From Marinobacter sp. F4216 (GTDB lineage Bacteria > Pseudomonadota > Gammaproteobacteria > Pseudomonadales > Oleiphilaceae): DNA of 64,000 bases. The first letter of the stretch is position 1. Each line of letters starts with the position of its first letter. The stretch is taken from positions 62,001 to 126,000 of the forward strand of contig NZ_JAIOUO010000009.1 in NCBI RefSeq assembly GCF_019931195.1. Direction: 5' to 3'. The translations under genes were made by a program, and so were the position numbers. The notes beneath the pieces were generated by a model, which searched no databases, was not told the DNA's origin, and saw nothing but the letters and a program-made list of their open reading frames with translations. Below, in pieces: positions 26,140 to 35,017 of this stretch.

Positions 26140-26883
26140 ATGAATCGTATCGTGATTGCGGGAGTATCCGGGGCCATTGGTGGGGCAATGGCTGAAGCCA
26201 TACTGGATCAGAGTCCGGACAGTCGCGTGGTGGGGCTATGCCGGAATCCGGACCGGGCAGCCGAGAGGCTGCAGGCTTCCGGAAAAGTCAGGCTGCTGGC
26301 TTGGAATGCCGAAGAGGAAGAGGTGCCTGCGGATGTGTTGAGCGAACTGGAAGCGGTCATGCCCGCGAAAGAGGGTATTGATACGTTGATCTACGCGGCG
26401 GGGTTGCTTCACTCGGAGGACTTGTTTCCCGAGAAGCGCCTGGAGGACGTGTCCGCATCGGCCATGGCCCGAGCCTTTGCCGTGAACGCCACCGGCTTTG
26501 CGGTCCTCGCGCAGGCGCTTCTGCCCTGGTTGCAGCATCGGGAGTTCAAACGGATTGCGGCAATATCGGCCAAAGTGGGTTCGATTTCCGATAATCGGCT
26601 GGGGGGCTGGTATGCCTACCGGAGCTCAAAAGCCGCGCTGAATATGCTGGTTCGAACCTTGTCGGTGGAACTGCCCCGTCGGTGTAAACCGGTGGCCTGT
26701 GTTGCGCTTCATCCCGGCACCACCGAGTCTGCCCTCAGTGCGCCGTTCCGGCAGTCGCTCGCCCAGCTACAGGTCCACAAACCCGGGGAAACCGCCAGCA
26801 ACCTGCTCAGGGTGATCCGCAACGTGACCGCTGAGGATAATGGTCGTTTCCTGAGCTGGGATGGGACCGAGCTTCCCTGGTAA
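26140..26883 (+). CDS. SDR-family oxidoreductase, CsgA/C-factor-like
   Basis: A 247-residue short-chain dehydrogenase. IAGVSGAIGGAMAEAIL is the nucleotide-binding loop, AAISAKVGSISDN holds the catalytic Ser region and YAYRSSKAALNMLVRTL the YxxxK pair. The form of the N-terminus and the late GTTESALSAPF resemble the C-factor/CsgA-type SDRs. The substrate is unknown. The start at 26140 has GGGGAGG only ~3 bases away, but upstream in-frame sequence is not SDR-like. Divergent from the acyl-CoA dehydrogenase. Confidence 0.82.
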   Translation: MNRIVIAGVSGAIGGAMAEAILDQSPDSRVVGLCRNPDRAAERLQASGKVRLLAWNAEEEEVPADVLSELEAVMPAKEGIDTLIYAAGLLHSEDLFPEKRLEDVSASAMARAFAVNATGFAVLAQALLPWLQHREFKRIAAISAKVGSISDNRLGGWYAYRSSKAALNMLVRTLSVELPRRCKPVACVALHPGTTESALSAPFRQSLAQLQVHKPGETASNLLRVIRNVTAEDNGRFLSWDGTELPW

Positions 26884-26895
26884 GGGATACAGCTC

Positions 26896-26928
26896 AAAAA
26901 AGGGGCACCGTTGTGGCGCCCCTTTTTT
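26896..26928. terminator. Bidirectional intrinsic terminator
   Basis: AAAAAAGGGGCACC and GGCGCCCCTTTTTT form a 14-bp stem with one mismatch and loop GTTGT. It ends the SDR gene on the plus strand and, with its A-run, the chrR gene on the minus strand. Confidence 0.9.
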
Positions 26929-26954
26929 AATTGCTGACTTTAATGGCCACGTGC

Positions 26955-27617
26955 CTACCGGATGAATGGATTGAGCATGCGGGCAAAGGTGCCCGTCAGC
27001 TTCACCGGTCCACTGAGGACGGACAGCGTGATGCAATCTTCGCAACCCACAGCCACGGGTTTGTGCTCGTGTTCTTCGTTCAGTACGACATAGTCCCACT
27101 GGTTGAACACCCCGTTCTGGTCGGCGAACGCACCCTGCAACACGATGGTTGTCTCTTCGCCGCGATGGGTGTGTGCGGGCGCCTTGCCACCTGCGGCAAG
27201 CTTCTGCAACACGACTTGCTGGCGCTGGCCCGGGAACCGATCGGAGATGTCGAGTACGCTGACGTCCCCTAGTTGGCGCTTCCAGGGAAGCTGGTTGATG
27301 TCTTCACCCAGCAATTTTTGCAGGGCGCTTTGCTTGGGCGTGATTTTCGGAGCCACACCTACGTTTCCGTCCGGCGAGTCCGCTTCCGTGTCATCACCGT
27401 CAATGCGCGCCAGAATGGCACTGAACATGTCCTCCTTGATGGCCACTTTGGGCTGCTGCTCCATCATGACGGCGCCGAGACTTTCCAGCATGTCGACCCG
27501 GCCCCGGCACTCAGGACACTCGTCCAGGTGCAGACGGATGCACAGCGCCAGAGGCTCACTCAAGTTGCCCGCGCTGTAATCCATCAAACTCAAGCTGTCG
27601 GGATGATGCCGTGTCAT
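26955..27617 (-). CDS. chrR: ChrR-family zinc anti-sigma factor with cupin domain
   Basis: A 220-residue anti-sigma factor. The N-terminal zinc anti-sigma domain carries His4/5, His30, Cys34 and Cys37 (HLDECPEC), matching the ligands of Rhodobacter ChrR. The C-terminal cupin has the metal site HTHRGEE and a later EEHEHK, again as in ChrR. In that protein the cupin is needed for the singlet-oxygen response and the N-terminal domain holds the sigma factor. The gene overlaps the sigma gene by four bases. The usual ChrR-regulon genes (photolyase, cyclopropane synthase) are not adjacent. Confidence 0.92.
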   Translation of the reverse strand: MTRHHPDSLSLMDYSAGNLSEPLALCIRLHLDECPECRGRVDMLESLGAVMMEQQPKVAIKEDMFSAILARIDGDDTEADSPDGNVGVAPKITPKQSALQKLLGEDINQLPWKRQLGDVSVLDISDRFPGQRQQVVLQKLAAGGKAPAHTHRGEETTIVLQGAFADQNGVFNQWDYVVLNEEHEHKPVAVGCEDCITLSVLSGPVKLTGTFARMLNPFIR

Positions 27618-28213
27618 ACGTTCTGGTCCTGCAATATTACTTTTAACTTGTTCAACGCCAGGCGGACCCGGCTTTTTACCGTGCCAAGGGGAATGTTGAG
27701 CTCGTCCGCGACCACCTGGTGAGACTTGTGCTCCATATACACCTTGGCAATAACGGTAATCTGTTCTTCCGGCAGATGGCTCAGGGATTCGCGGATACGT
27801 CGCTCTGACATCAGGCGATGCAGGGAGGTCACCGGTTCATCCTCGTTTTCGCCTGGGATCTGCCACAAATCCTCAGTTTCCATCGCCATTTCTGCACTCG
27901 TCCGCTGCATTTTTCGCAGCATATCGATCCGCTGGTTCCGAGCAATGGTGAAAATCCATGTGGAAGCCGCTGCTTTCCGCCAATCGTACAGCGTCGCACG
28001 ACGCCAGATAGACACGAACACCTCCTGCACCAGCTCCTCCGCGTGGCTGGCGAGTCCGTTCGCAATGGCGTAATACTTGATCTGTGGGCCAAAGTGTTCG
28101 AAAAGCTTGTGGTACGCCTCCCGATCCTGACTGCTACCCACTTTTTGCAACAACTGGCTCCAGGGATCTTTGCGCCCCTCAGAGCCAGATGGCGATTGCT
28201 CCAGTGTACTCAC
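27614..28213 (-). CDS. rpoE: ECF sigma factor, RpoE/ChrR-partner type (ECF11)
   Basis: A 199-residue group IV sigma factor: region 2 (YAIANGLASHAEELVQEVFVSIWRRA, then ASTWIFTIARNQRIDMLRK) and region 4 (LPEEQITVIAKVYMEHKSHQ, LNIPLGTVKSRVRLALNKLK). Paired with chrR, it belongs to the group that answers singlet oxygen in Rhodobacter. I chose the GTG at 28213 because AAGGAG sits exactly 6 bases upstream; ATGs at 28267 and 28258 have no such site. A candidate autoregulatory promoter lies at 28294-28321. Confidence 0.9.
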   Translation of the reverse strand: MSTLEQSPSGSEGRKDPWSQLLQKVGSSQDREAYHKLFEHFGPQIKYYAIANGLASHAEELVQEVFVSIWRRATLYDWRKAAASTWIFTIARNQRIDMLRKMQRTSAEMAMETEDLWQIPGENEDEPVTSLHRLMSERRIRESLSHLPEEQITVIAKVYMEHKSHQVVADELNIPLGTVKSRVRLALNKLKVILQDQNV

Positions 28214-28293
28214 TGGACGCTCCTTGACTGATGCATGGTTAACTACTGTTCTGGTCATTCTATGCACTCGTCCCGTATTTGTCAGTGTCTGGA

Positions 28294-28321
28294 TTTACGG
28301 TGAGCGAGTGTTGCCAGATCA
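28294..28321 (-). promoter_or_regulatory. Candidate ECF-sigma autoregulatory promoter
   Basis: On the minus strand TGATCT (28321-28316), 16 bases, then CGTAAA (28299-28294), about 80 bases before the sigma start. This resembles, from memory, the TGATC-type -35 and CGTA-type -10 recognised by RpoE/ChrR-group sigma factors. Confidence 0.5.
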
Positions 28322-28470
28322 TAAATTGCCAGAAAAAGAGCGATAGATAGGATGTCGGTAACAGCCGAGTGACAAAAGTGCCCGAGCCCCTGTGTCGGTC
28401 CGGAGAATGCCGAAGCTCCTTACTGGCATTAGGCTAGAAAAACAACAATAAGCAGAGAGGCTTTCGTGTT

Positions 28471-29532
28471 ATGAGCGCCCCGATCACGTCCGCCAGTCAA
28501 CCATTCATTCACGCCCACTACGCCGACATTCTCTGCCAGCTGGCCGAGGACAAGGGTGTCTCCCGTCAGACACTACTGACGGGGTCCGGCATTCGCCCTG
28601 CCATGCTTGAACATCCCGACAATCTGATTTCCGCGCCGAAGTTCATCACTTTGTGTCGTGAAAGCCTGGCTCATAGCGGAGATCCTGCGTTGGGACTGGA
28701 ACTTGGCCTGCGACTGAAATTCACCACCCACGGCCCGCTTTCCCAGGCCGCGGTCAGTTCGGAGAATCTGAAGCAGGCGATTGCCGTGCTCATCAAATAT
28801 TGTCGCATCCGGTTCGTCTATATGGCGCTTTCGTTTTTTACCGACGGTGAGGAGGCGGTACTGCAACTGGACGTGATGCATGAGGTGGATGATCTGCACC
28901 GATTCAGCGTGGATGTCCTGATGGCATCGCTGATGGACGTGAACCAACTGCTGTTCGGCAACCAGCTGACCCGGGGTGGCCGTTGCCAGTTTGCGTTTCC
29001 GGAGCCTGAGGATGTGGCACCCTATCGGGCCCTATTTGGTGAGCGGGTGAGGTTTGGCTGTGAGACTAACCAGCTGCGCTTCCAGCGAGAGTTTCTTGAT
29101 CTGCCCCTGGTGCTGTCGAATCCGGTCACCAGACGGGTTGCCGAAGCCCAGTGCGAAGAGCAGATGCGCACCATGGAGGCAGCGGCGTCAGCGGCCGAGC
29201 GCGTCGAACGGCTGCTGGCCTCAACGCGGGAGGGCCGGTTGCCGGGACTGGAACAGGTGGCAGAGCAATTAATGGTTTCGCCCCGAACGCTTCGCCGGCA
29301 GCTCGCTGAGGAAGGGCTCAAATTCAAGCAGTTGCAGGATCGAATTCGTCACAAACGTTCGCTGGTACTGCTTCGCCGACCGGAACTCACCCTCGATACT
29401 GTGGCTGACGCGCTCGGGTACAGCGACCCGTCCAATTTCGCCCGTGCGTTTCGCAAATGGGAAGGGATGGCGCCCAGCGTCTGGCGCCAGGCCAGCCTCA
29501 AATTCCAGGGCGAAGGTCAGTCTTCCAGATAG
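28471..29532 (+). CDS. AraC-family transcriptional regulator
   Basis: A 353-residue regulator of the arabinose_bd/OruR-like group, with a sensing domain (LARESL-like region LITLCRESLAHSGDPALGLELGLRL seen around residues 60-90) and a C-terminal AraC double HTH (VAEQLMVSPRTLRRQLAEEG and LDTVADALGYSDPSNFARAFRKWEG). It is divergent from the ECF sigma operon and its last 16 bases overlap the end of the convergent speA gene. Whether it controls speA, as OruR controls ornithine use, is only a guess. Confidence 0.85.
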   Translation: MSAPITSASQPFIHAHYADILCQLAEDKGVSRQTLLTGSGIRPAMLEHPDNLISAPKFITLCRESLAHSGDPALGLELGLRLKFTTHGPLSQAAVSSENLKQAIAVLIKYCRIRFVYMALSFFTDGEEAVLQLDVMHEVDDLHRFSVDVLMASLMDVNQLLFGNQLTRGGRCQFAFPEPEDVAPYRALFGERVRFGCETNQLRFQREFLDLPLVLSNPVTRRVAEAQCEEQMRTMEAAASAAERVERLLASTREGRLPGLEQVAEQLMVSPRTLRRQLAEEGLKFKQLQDRIRHKRSLVLLRRPELTLDTVADALGYSDPSNFARAFRKWEGMAPSVWRQASLKFQGEGQSSR

Positions 29533-31427
29533 GTGTAGCCGTCCAGACCAGCTTCCAGCTCGGCCATGAGCGAGGCGCGGCGATCTTCGGGAAGATCCGA
29601 GTTGGCCAGTTTGCACTGGTAGGCTTCCAGCAGGCTGTCCGGTTCGAAATTCACGTAACGCAGGACGCTGGCGACGGTATCGCCGATCATCGGCGTACTG
29701 GCCTTGAATTCGCCCTGATCGTTGAGCCGGACATCCACCGAGTGGGTGTCGCCGAAGAGGTTGTGCATGTCACCAAGGATTTCCTGGTACGCACCGGTCA
29801 TGAAAAAACCCATCAGCAGGGGTTCATCGGCGCTGTCTTCCGGCAATGGCAGAGTGGTTTCAATACCCTGGCCATCTACGTACAGGTCAATCCGGCCATC
29901 GGAATCACAGGTAATGTCCTGAATCACGGCCCGGCGGTCGAGCGGCCGGTTCAGGCCGTTGATGGGCATGACCGGGAATATCTGGTCAATGCCCCAGACA
30001 TCCGGCAGTGACTGGAACAGCGAGAAATTGACGAACAACTTCTCGGCCAGTTTTTCATTCAGTTCGTCGATGATTTCCCGGTGGGCCCTGCTGGAACTAT
30101 CCAGTTGCTCCCGCAACAGCTTGCAGCAACGGATGTAGAGCTTCTCCGCATCGGCACGGTCCTGCAGCGACAGAACACCGTGGGCAAACTGGGCGTTTAC
30201 ATCGGCAGTGGCGTGCAGAACATCGTGGTAGATTTCCGGCAGTGAGCGAGATGACTCGGCTTCCTCAAGGCTTTGCAGGTCCCGCCACAAATCCTGCAGC
30301 GGGGTGGGCGCCTCCGCTCGCGGTTCTGACAGGGACTGGCTTTCCGTGGTCTCCCTGTCTATCACGTTGGTGACCAGCACCGAATGATGGGCCGTCAGGG
30401 CGCGTCCGGATTCGCTGATCAGGTCAGGGTGCGGCAGGTTGTGCCGTTCGCACTCCGCCTGCAGTGTGCGAATAACGTTGGCGGCGTATTCGTGCAGGCT
30501 GTAGTTCATCGAGCAGCTGCTGCGGGAGCGGGTGCCTTCGTAGTCCACGCCCAGCCCGCCGCCGATGTCGACGGTGTTGATGGGAACGCCCAATTGGCGA
30601 AGTTCGCTGTAGAACCGCGCACATTCCCGCAGTCCGGTCTGTATATCGCGGATGTTGGCGATCTGGGAACCCAGGTGGAAATGCAGCAGTTGCAGGGTAT
30701 CCAGTGCATTCGCGTCCCTGAGAGTGCGAACCACGTCCAGCACCTGGTGTGCTGACAGGCCAAACTTGGACTTTTCACCACCGGTGTTTTGCCAGTTGCC
30801 CTTGCCGATGGTGGATAACCGGGCCCGGATGCCGATTAGCGGAGACACTCCGAGGCTTTTGGCCTCGCTCAGGATCAGCGGCAGTTCGGAGCGTTTTTCC
30901 ACCACAATAAAGACCCGGTGTCCCAGCGTCTGGCCAATCAGAGCGAGCCGAATGTACTCACGGTCTTTGTACCCATTACAGACGATCACCGAGCCGGACT
31001 GGGGAGCCATGGCCAGCACGGCCATGAGTTCCGGTTTGCTACCGGCCTCCAGGCCGATCTGGCCTTTGCTGGCGGCTGGCTCCGCCGATACCAGTTCTTC
31101 GACTACGCGGCGTTGCTGGTTGACTTTGATCGGGTAGACCGCGGTATAGCGTCCCTGGTATTGCTGGGCCTCCGCCACCGAATTGAAGGCATCGCACAAT
31201 GCATTCACCCGGTCATGCAGGATATCCGAGAAGCGAATCAGGACAGGCAGCGCAACGCCCGATGCAACCAGTGAATGCGCCAGTTCCGGCAGATTGATGG
31301 CAGGGGCATCCTGGCTTCGATTAGGACGGATCAGTACCTCGCCGGAGGCATTCACATCGATGTATCCATCACTCCAGTGGCCGATGTTGTAGACCTTGTG
31401 GGCCGGAGTACGACTGGTGTCGCTCAT
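29517..31427 (-). CDS. speA: Biosynthetic arginine decarboxylase
   Basis: A 636-residue PLP enzyme converting arginine to agmatine, the first step of the agmatine route to putrescine. The opening YNIGHWSDGYIDVNASGE and the PLP-lysine motif YPIKVNQQR are diagnostic, as are LHFHLGSQIANIRD and VDIGGGLGVDYEG. The length is normal. The ATG at 31427 has AGGA about 9 bases upstream. It is divergent from speE, which acts two steps later; no agmatine ureohydrolase or deiminase is in the window. Confidence 0.95.
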   Translation of the reverse strand: MSDTSRTPAHKVYNIGHWSDGYIDVNASGEVLIRPNRSQDAPAINLPELAHSLVASGVALPVLIRFSDILHDRVNALCDAFNSVAEAQQYQGRYTAVYPIKVNQQRRVVEELVSAEPAASKGQIGLEAGSKPELMAVLAMAPQSGSVIVCNGYKDREYIRLALIGQTLGHRVFIVVEKRSELPLILSEAKSLGVSPLIGIRARLSTIGKGNWQNTGGEKSKFGLSAHQVLDVVRTLRDANALDTLQLLHFHLGSQIANIRDIQTGLRECARFYSELRQLGVPINTVDIGGGLGVDYEGTRSRSSCSMNYSLHEYAANVIRTLQAECERHNLPHPDLISESGRALTAHHSVLVTNVIDRETTESQSLSEPRAEAPTPLQDLWRDLQSLEEAESSRSLPEIYHDVLHATADVNAQFAHGVLSLQDRADAEKLYIRCCKLLREQLDSSSRAHREIIDELNEKLAEKLFVNFSLFQSLPDVWGIDQIFPVMPINGLNRPLDRRAVIQDITCDSDGRIDLYVDGQGIETTLPLPEDSADEPLLMGFFMTGAYQEILGDMHNLFGDTHSVDVRLNDQGEFKASTPMIGDTVASVLRYVNFEPDSLLEAYQCKLANSDLPEDRRASLMAELEAGLDGYTYLED

Positions 31428-31632
31428 GCTTGTCATCCTGTCAGGAAACCGGGGACGCTGGTACGTGGCGTGCCTGCTTATGGTCCGCATTGTAGGGCTT
31501 CACCCCTGTTGCTAAAAGCACCTGGGCTACAAAAAATCTACCCGTGGCGGGGCATTATCGCTTTAGCTGGGGGCAATGCACTCCTACAATAGCGTCAACT
31601 CACAAACCCAAGGATTTCAGGGAGGCACTGTT

Positions 31633-32514
31633 ATGTCAGCGTTGAATGAAGGTTGGTTCACCGAAATATTTCAGAACGAGGGAACAGCGTTTTCCCTGCA
31701 GGTAAAACGAAAGCTGCACGAAGAGCAGACGCCCTTTCAGAAGCTGGAAATCTACGAGACCGAAACCTTTGGTAACCTTATGGTGCTGGACGGCTGCGTG
31801 ATGCTGACCAGCCGGGATAATTTCCTGTACCACGAGATGATGACCCACCCGGCCCTGTTCACCCACAAGGATCCGAAAAAAGTGGTGATTATCGGCGGCG
31901 GGGACTGCGGAACGCTGAAAGAAGTCCTGAAACATCCGGGGGTGGAAGAGGCCTGGCAGGTGGAGATCGACGAGCGGGTCACCAAGATGTCGGAAAAGTA
32001 TTTCCCGGAATTGTGTGAGTCCAACGAGGACCCGCGGGCTAACTTCTTTTTCGGTGACGGCATCCAATGGATTCGCGATGTGGCGCCGGGCAGCCTGGAC
32101 CTGATCATCATCGACAGCACCGACCCGGTGGGGCCTGCCGAGGGCCTGTTTGCCCTCGACTTCTACCGGGATGCCCTGCTGGCCTTGAAAGACGGGGGGC
32201 TGATTGTGCAGCAGAGCGAATCGCCGATGTTGCATACCGATTCCATCATCAAGTCTATACACATGGATTTGCGCAAGGCCGGATTCGATCACGTTCAGAC
32301 GCTGCCGTTCCCCCAGCCGGTCTATCCCACCGGATGGTGGAGTTGCACCATGGCCGGCAAGGACAAACCGGTAAAGTACTTCCGCGAGGAAGACGCCGAC
32401 AACCGCCCGTTTGTAACCCGTTACTACAACGCTGGCATTCATCGTGGCGCCCTGGCCATGCCTCAGTTTATGGCTGAGGCTCTCGGGGATCCGGTGCAGC
32501 CTGGCGAGGGTTGA
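31633..32514 (+). CDS. speE: Spermidine synthase
   Basis: A 293-residue aminopropyltransferase that makes spermidine from putrescine and decarboxylated S-adenosylmethionine. Seen are the N-terminal GNLMVLDGCVMLTSRDNFLYHEM, the nucleotide loop IGGGDCGTLKEVLKH and the catalytic Asp region IIDSTDPVGPAEGLF. The loop reads GGGDCG where the usual form is GGGDGG, a conservative change that leaves the Asp. AGGGAGG lies 7 bases before the ATG at 31633; the frame is open to 31576 but that extension is not conserved-looking. Confidence 0.93.
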   Translation: MSALNEGWFTEIFQNEGTAFSLQVKRKLHEEQTPFQKLEIYETETFGNLMVLDGCVMLTSRDNFLYHEMMTHPALFTHKDPKKVVIIGGGDCGTLKEVLKHPGVEEAWQVEIDERVTKMSEKYFPELCESNEDPRANFFFGDGIQWIRDVAPGSLDLIIIDSTDPVGPAEGLFALDFYRDALLALKDGGLIVQQSESPMLHTDSIIKSIHMDLRKAGFDHVQTLPFPQPVYPTGWWSCTMAGKDKPVKYFREEDADNRPFVTRYYNAGIHRGALAMPQFMAEALGDPVQPGEG

Positions 32515-32525
32515 AAGCGCTCGCG

Positions 32526-32554
32526 TTAGACAAAGCCCCGTGCCGGGCTAGACT
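32526..32554 (+). promoter_or_regulatory. Sigma-70-like promoter for the DUF6316 gene
   Basis: TTAGAC, 17 bases, TAGACT. Transcription would begin near 32561, which makes the ATG there unusable and supports an internal start for the small gene. Confidence 0.55.
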
Positions 32555-32587
32555 GAAAAAATGAGCGGTCAGGAAGGGATCGCTCGG

Positions 32588-32821
32588 ATGGAAAGTCTGC
32601 TGGTCAGGCAAGGGGATTTGTCGATGGAAATGCGAAAAGGAGAAGGGGAGCGTCACTGGTTTCGCAGTGACCGGTATGCACTGGTGAATGGCAAGTGGTT
32701 CTTCCAGACCCGCGAGGGAACCGTGGAGGGGCCGTATGATTCTCATCAGGAGGCCCAGCAGGTCTTGCTGCTATACCTGCGCCATTCGGATGACATGCTG
32801 TATCAGGAGGCGCGTTTTTAG
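32588..32821 (+). CDS. DUF6316-like small protein
   Basis: A ~77-residue soluble protein. The core HWFRSDRYALVNGKWFFQTREG followed by EGPYDSHQEAQQVLLLYLRH fits the DUF6316 pattern (an FR...W.F.TREG...GP motif) known from marine gammaproteobacteria; its function is unknown. The start is uncertain: an ATG at 32561 coincides with the predicted transcription start, so 32588 (AGGAAGG upstream) or 32624 is more likely. It lies between speE and the amtB terminator on the plus strand. Confidence 0.65.
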   Translation: MESLLVRQGDLSMEMRKGEGERHWFRSDRYALVNGKWFFQTREGTVEGPYDSHQEAQQVLLLYLRHSDDMLYQEARF

Positions 32822-32864
32822 TGAGCGAAGCCGGGGATCTCTGAATCACTCAGTTCGACCAGAC

Positions 32865-32893
32865 AAAAAAGGGGCGCCCGATGGGCGCCCCTT
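32865..32893 (-). terminator. Intrinsic terminator after amtB
   Basis: On the minus strand AAGGGGCGCCC and GGGCGCCCCTT form an 11-bp stem with a 3-base loop and run into six T residues, 20 bases past the amtB stop. Confidence 0.9.
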
Positions 32894-32912
32894 GTCGTAT
32901 GCCGGTCGTCAA

Positions 32913-34196
32913 TTACTGACGGCCGTTTACCCACTCCGGATAGGCTTCCATACCACACTCGGACAGATCCACACCTTCGTACTCTTCTTCTTCGCTGACA
33001 CGGATGCCCATGATCGCCTTGATGACCAGCCATGCAACCAGGCTGGTGACGAAGACCCACAGGAAGATGGTCAGAGTACCAACAAGCTGGCCCATGAAGG
33101 TCGCGTCGGCGTCGGACAGGAGCACCGCGAAGATACCCCAGATACCCACTACACCGTGTACAGAGATGGCACCGACCGGGTCGTCGATACGGATCTTGTC
33201 CATGAACACGATGGAGAAGACCACGATCGCACCACCGATGGCACCGATGACGGTAGCGAGCAGCGGAGACGGATCAGCCGGCTCTGCAGTGATCGCAACC
33301 AGGCCAGCCAGGGCACCGTTCAGGGCCATGGTCAGGTCGGCCTTGCCGAACATGATGCGAGCGACAACCAGTGCGGTGATCAGACCACCGGCAGCGGCAG
33401 CGTTGGTGTTCAGGAACACGTTAGCTACTTCGTTCGCAACACCGATGCCACCCAGCTTCAGAGTGGAACCGCCATTGAAGCCGAACCAGCCCATCCACAG
33501 GATGAAGGTACCGAGGGTAGCCAGCGGCAGGTTGGCGCCGGGGAACGCGTTGATCTGGCCGTTCGGACCATACTTGCCCTTACGAGGACCAAGAACCAGA
33601 ACACCCGCCAGGGCAGCAGCGGCACCAGCCATGTGAACGATACCGGAACCGGCGTAGTCGCTGTAGCTAAGCTCGTACATGCCGAATACCGCGTCACCGT
33701 TCCAGGTCCAGGCACCTTCCATCGGGTAGATGAAGCCGGTCATAACAACCGCGAACAGCAGGAATGCCCAGAGCTTCATACGCTCGGCAACCGCACCAGA
33801 CACGATGGACATGGCCGTGGCTACGAACACAACCTGGAAGAAGAAGTCGGAAGCACCGCTGTACTCACCCATGTCGGCAAAGCCGGCTTCGGTGGAAGCA
33901 GCGATAACGCCGGCCACGGCCGCGTCATCCATTTCAGCAACGGTGGTGATGCCGTCGAGGAAGAGACCGCCGCCGTACATGATGTCGTAACCGCAGATCA
34001 GGTACATCGTACAGGCGATCGCGAACAGGGCGACGTTTTTGGTCAGGATTTCAGTGGTGTTTTTCGCACGGACAAGACCCGCTTCCAGCATTGCGAAGCC
34101 CGCGGCCATCCACATGACCAGCGCGCCGCAAATCAGGAAGTAGAACGTATCCATTGCGTACTGCAATTCAAAGATATGATTAAGGTTGCTTTCCAT
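32913..34196 (-). CDS. amtB: Ammonium transporter
   Basis: A 427-residue Amt/Rh channel with about 11 transmembrane helices. Family landmarks include MWMAAGFAMLEAGLVRAKN, FFFQVVFVATAMSIVSGAVAER, DYAGSGIVHMAGA (pore His), LGTFILWMGWFGFNGGS and the second pore histidine in SVHGVVGIWG. The C-terminal tail that docks GlnK is present. The ATG at 34196 follows GGAGG by 7 bases. It is 70 bases downstream of glnK, in the standard glnK-amtB operon. Confidence 0.95.
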   Translation of the reverse strand: MESNLNHIFELQYAMDTFYFLICGALVMWMAAGFAMLEAGLVRAKNTTEILTKNVALFAIACTMYLICGYDIMYGGGLFLDGITTVAEMDDAAVAGVIAASTEAGFADMGEYSGASDFFFQVVFVATAMSIVSGAVAERMKLWAFLLFAVVMTGFIYPMEGAWTWNGDAVFGMYELSYSDYAGSGIVHMAGAAAALAGVLVLGPRKGKYGPNGQINAFPGANLPLATLGTFILWMGWFGFNGGSTLKLGGIGVANEVANVFLNTNAAAAGGLITALVVARIMFGKADLTMALNGALAGLVAITAEPADPSPLLATVIGAIGGAIVVFSIVFMDKIRIDDPVGAISVHGVVGIWGIFAVLLSDADATFMGQLVGTLTIFLWVFVTSLVAWLVIKAIMGIRVSEEEEYEGVDLSECGMEAYPEWVNGRQ

Positions 34197-34266
34197 TTTA
34201 AGCCCTCCGCACAAGGCTTGATCAGGTTATAAAATTTTGCGTTGGCTACTTTTGTTCAGAGCTGGA

Positions 34267-34686
<420 letters not shown>

Positions 34687-34718
34687 TCAACTGTGCGGAT
34701 TGCGTACGAGGTGTGAAA

Positions 34719-34733
34719 GCATTGGGTGTGCCA
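34719..34733 (-). promoter_or_regulatory. Sigma-54 (-24/-12) promoter of glnK-amtB
   Basis: On the minus strand TGGCAC (34733-34728), 5 bases, then ATGC (34722-34719); the consensus is TGGCAC-N5-TTGC. It lies ~115 bases upstream of the glnK start. The single mismatch is in the -12 element. Confidence 0.7.
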
Positions 34734-34783
34734 ACGCAAAAAAAACATTGTATATCAGTATGTTGATTATTGCTTGTCCCAGA

Positions 34784-34805
34784 TTGGCGCAAAAGGGCGC
34801 ACCAA
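34784..34805. promoter_or_regulatory. Candidate NtrC site
   Basis: TTGGCGCA, 6 bases, CGCACCAA: an imperfect dyad (6 of 8 positions) resembling the GCAC...GTGC class of NtrC sites, 51 bases upstream of the sigma-54 promoter. Confidence 0.4.
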
Positions 34806-34836
34806 TAATGGGCATTGTGCACACAAATGGCTCGAT

Positions 34837-34865
34837 TTGGCACCACCATTTTCCATGGGTGTCAA
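34837..34865. promoter_or_regulatory. Second possible activator site upstream of glnK
   Basis: TTGGCACC and GGTGTCAA form a 7-of-8 dyad with a 13-base spacer, about 105 bases upstream of the sigma-54 promoter. The spacer is longer than usual for NtrC, so this is weaker than the first site. Confidence 0.28.
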
Positions 34866-35017
34866 GATGGGTGTGAGCGTCGACTTTGGGGCGTTGATTT
34901 CAGTGCTGCCCGGGCGCCGTGTGATACACTCCGGGCTTTGGCATTACAGTGTCAGAGCCCGCCCGGCGGGATCCGTCTGAACCAGTAGTCAGTGTTCCAT
35001 AAGAGAGGTAAGCGCTT

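Noticed and set aside
32688..34232. A 514-codon plus-strand ORF covering the whole amtB region
   Set aside because: It is antisense to a clearly recognised amtB; its protein is low-complexity (Gln, Asp, His, Gly-rich) with no domain. It is a GC-rich shadow frame.
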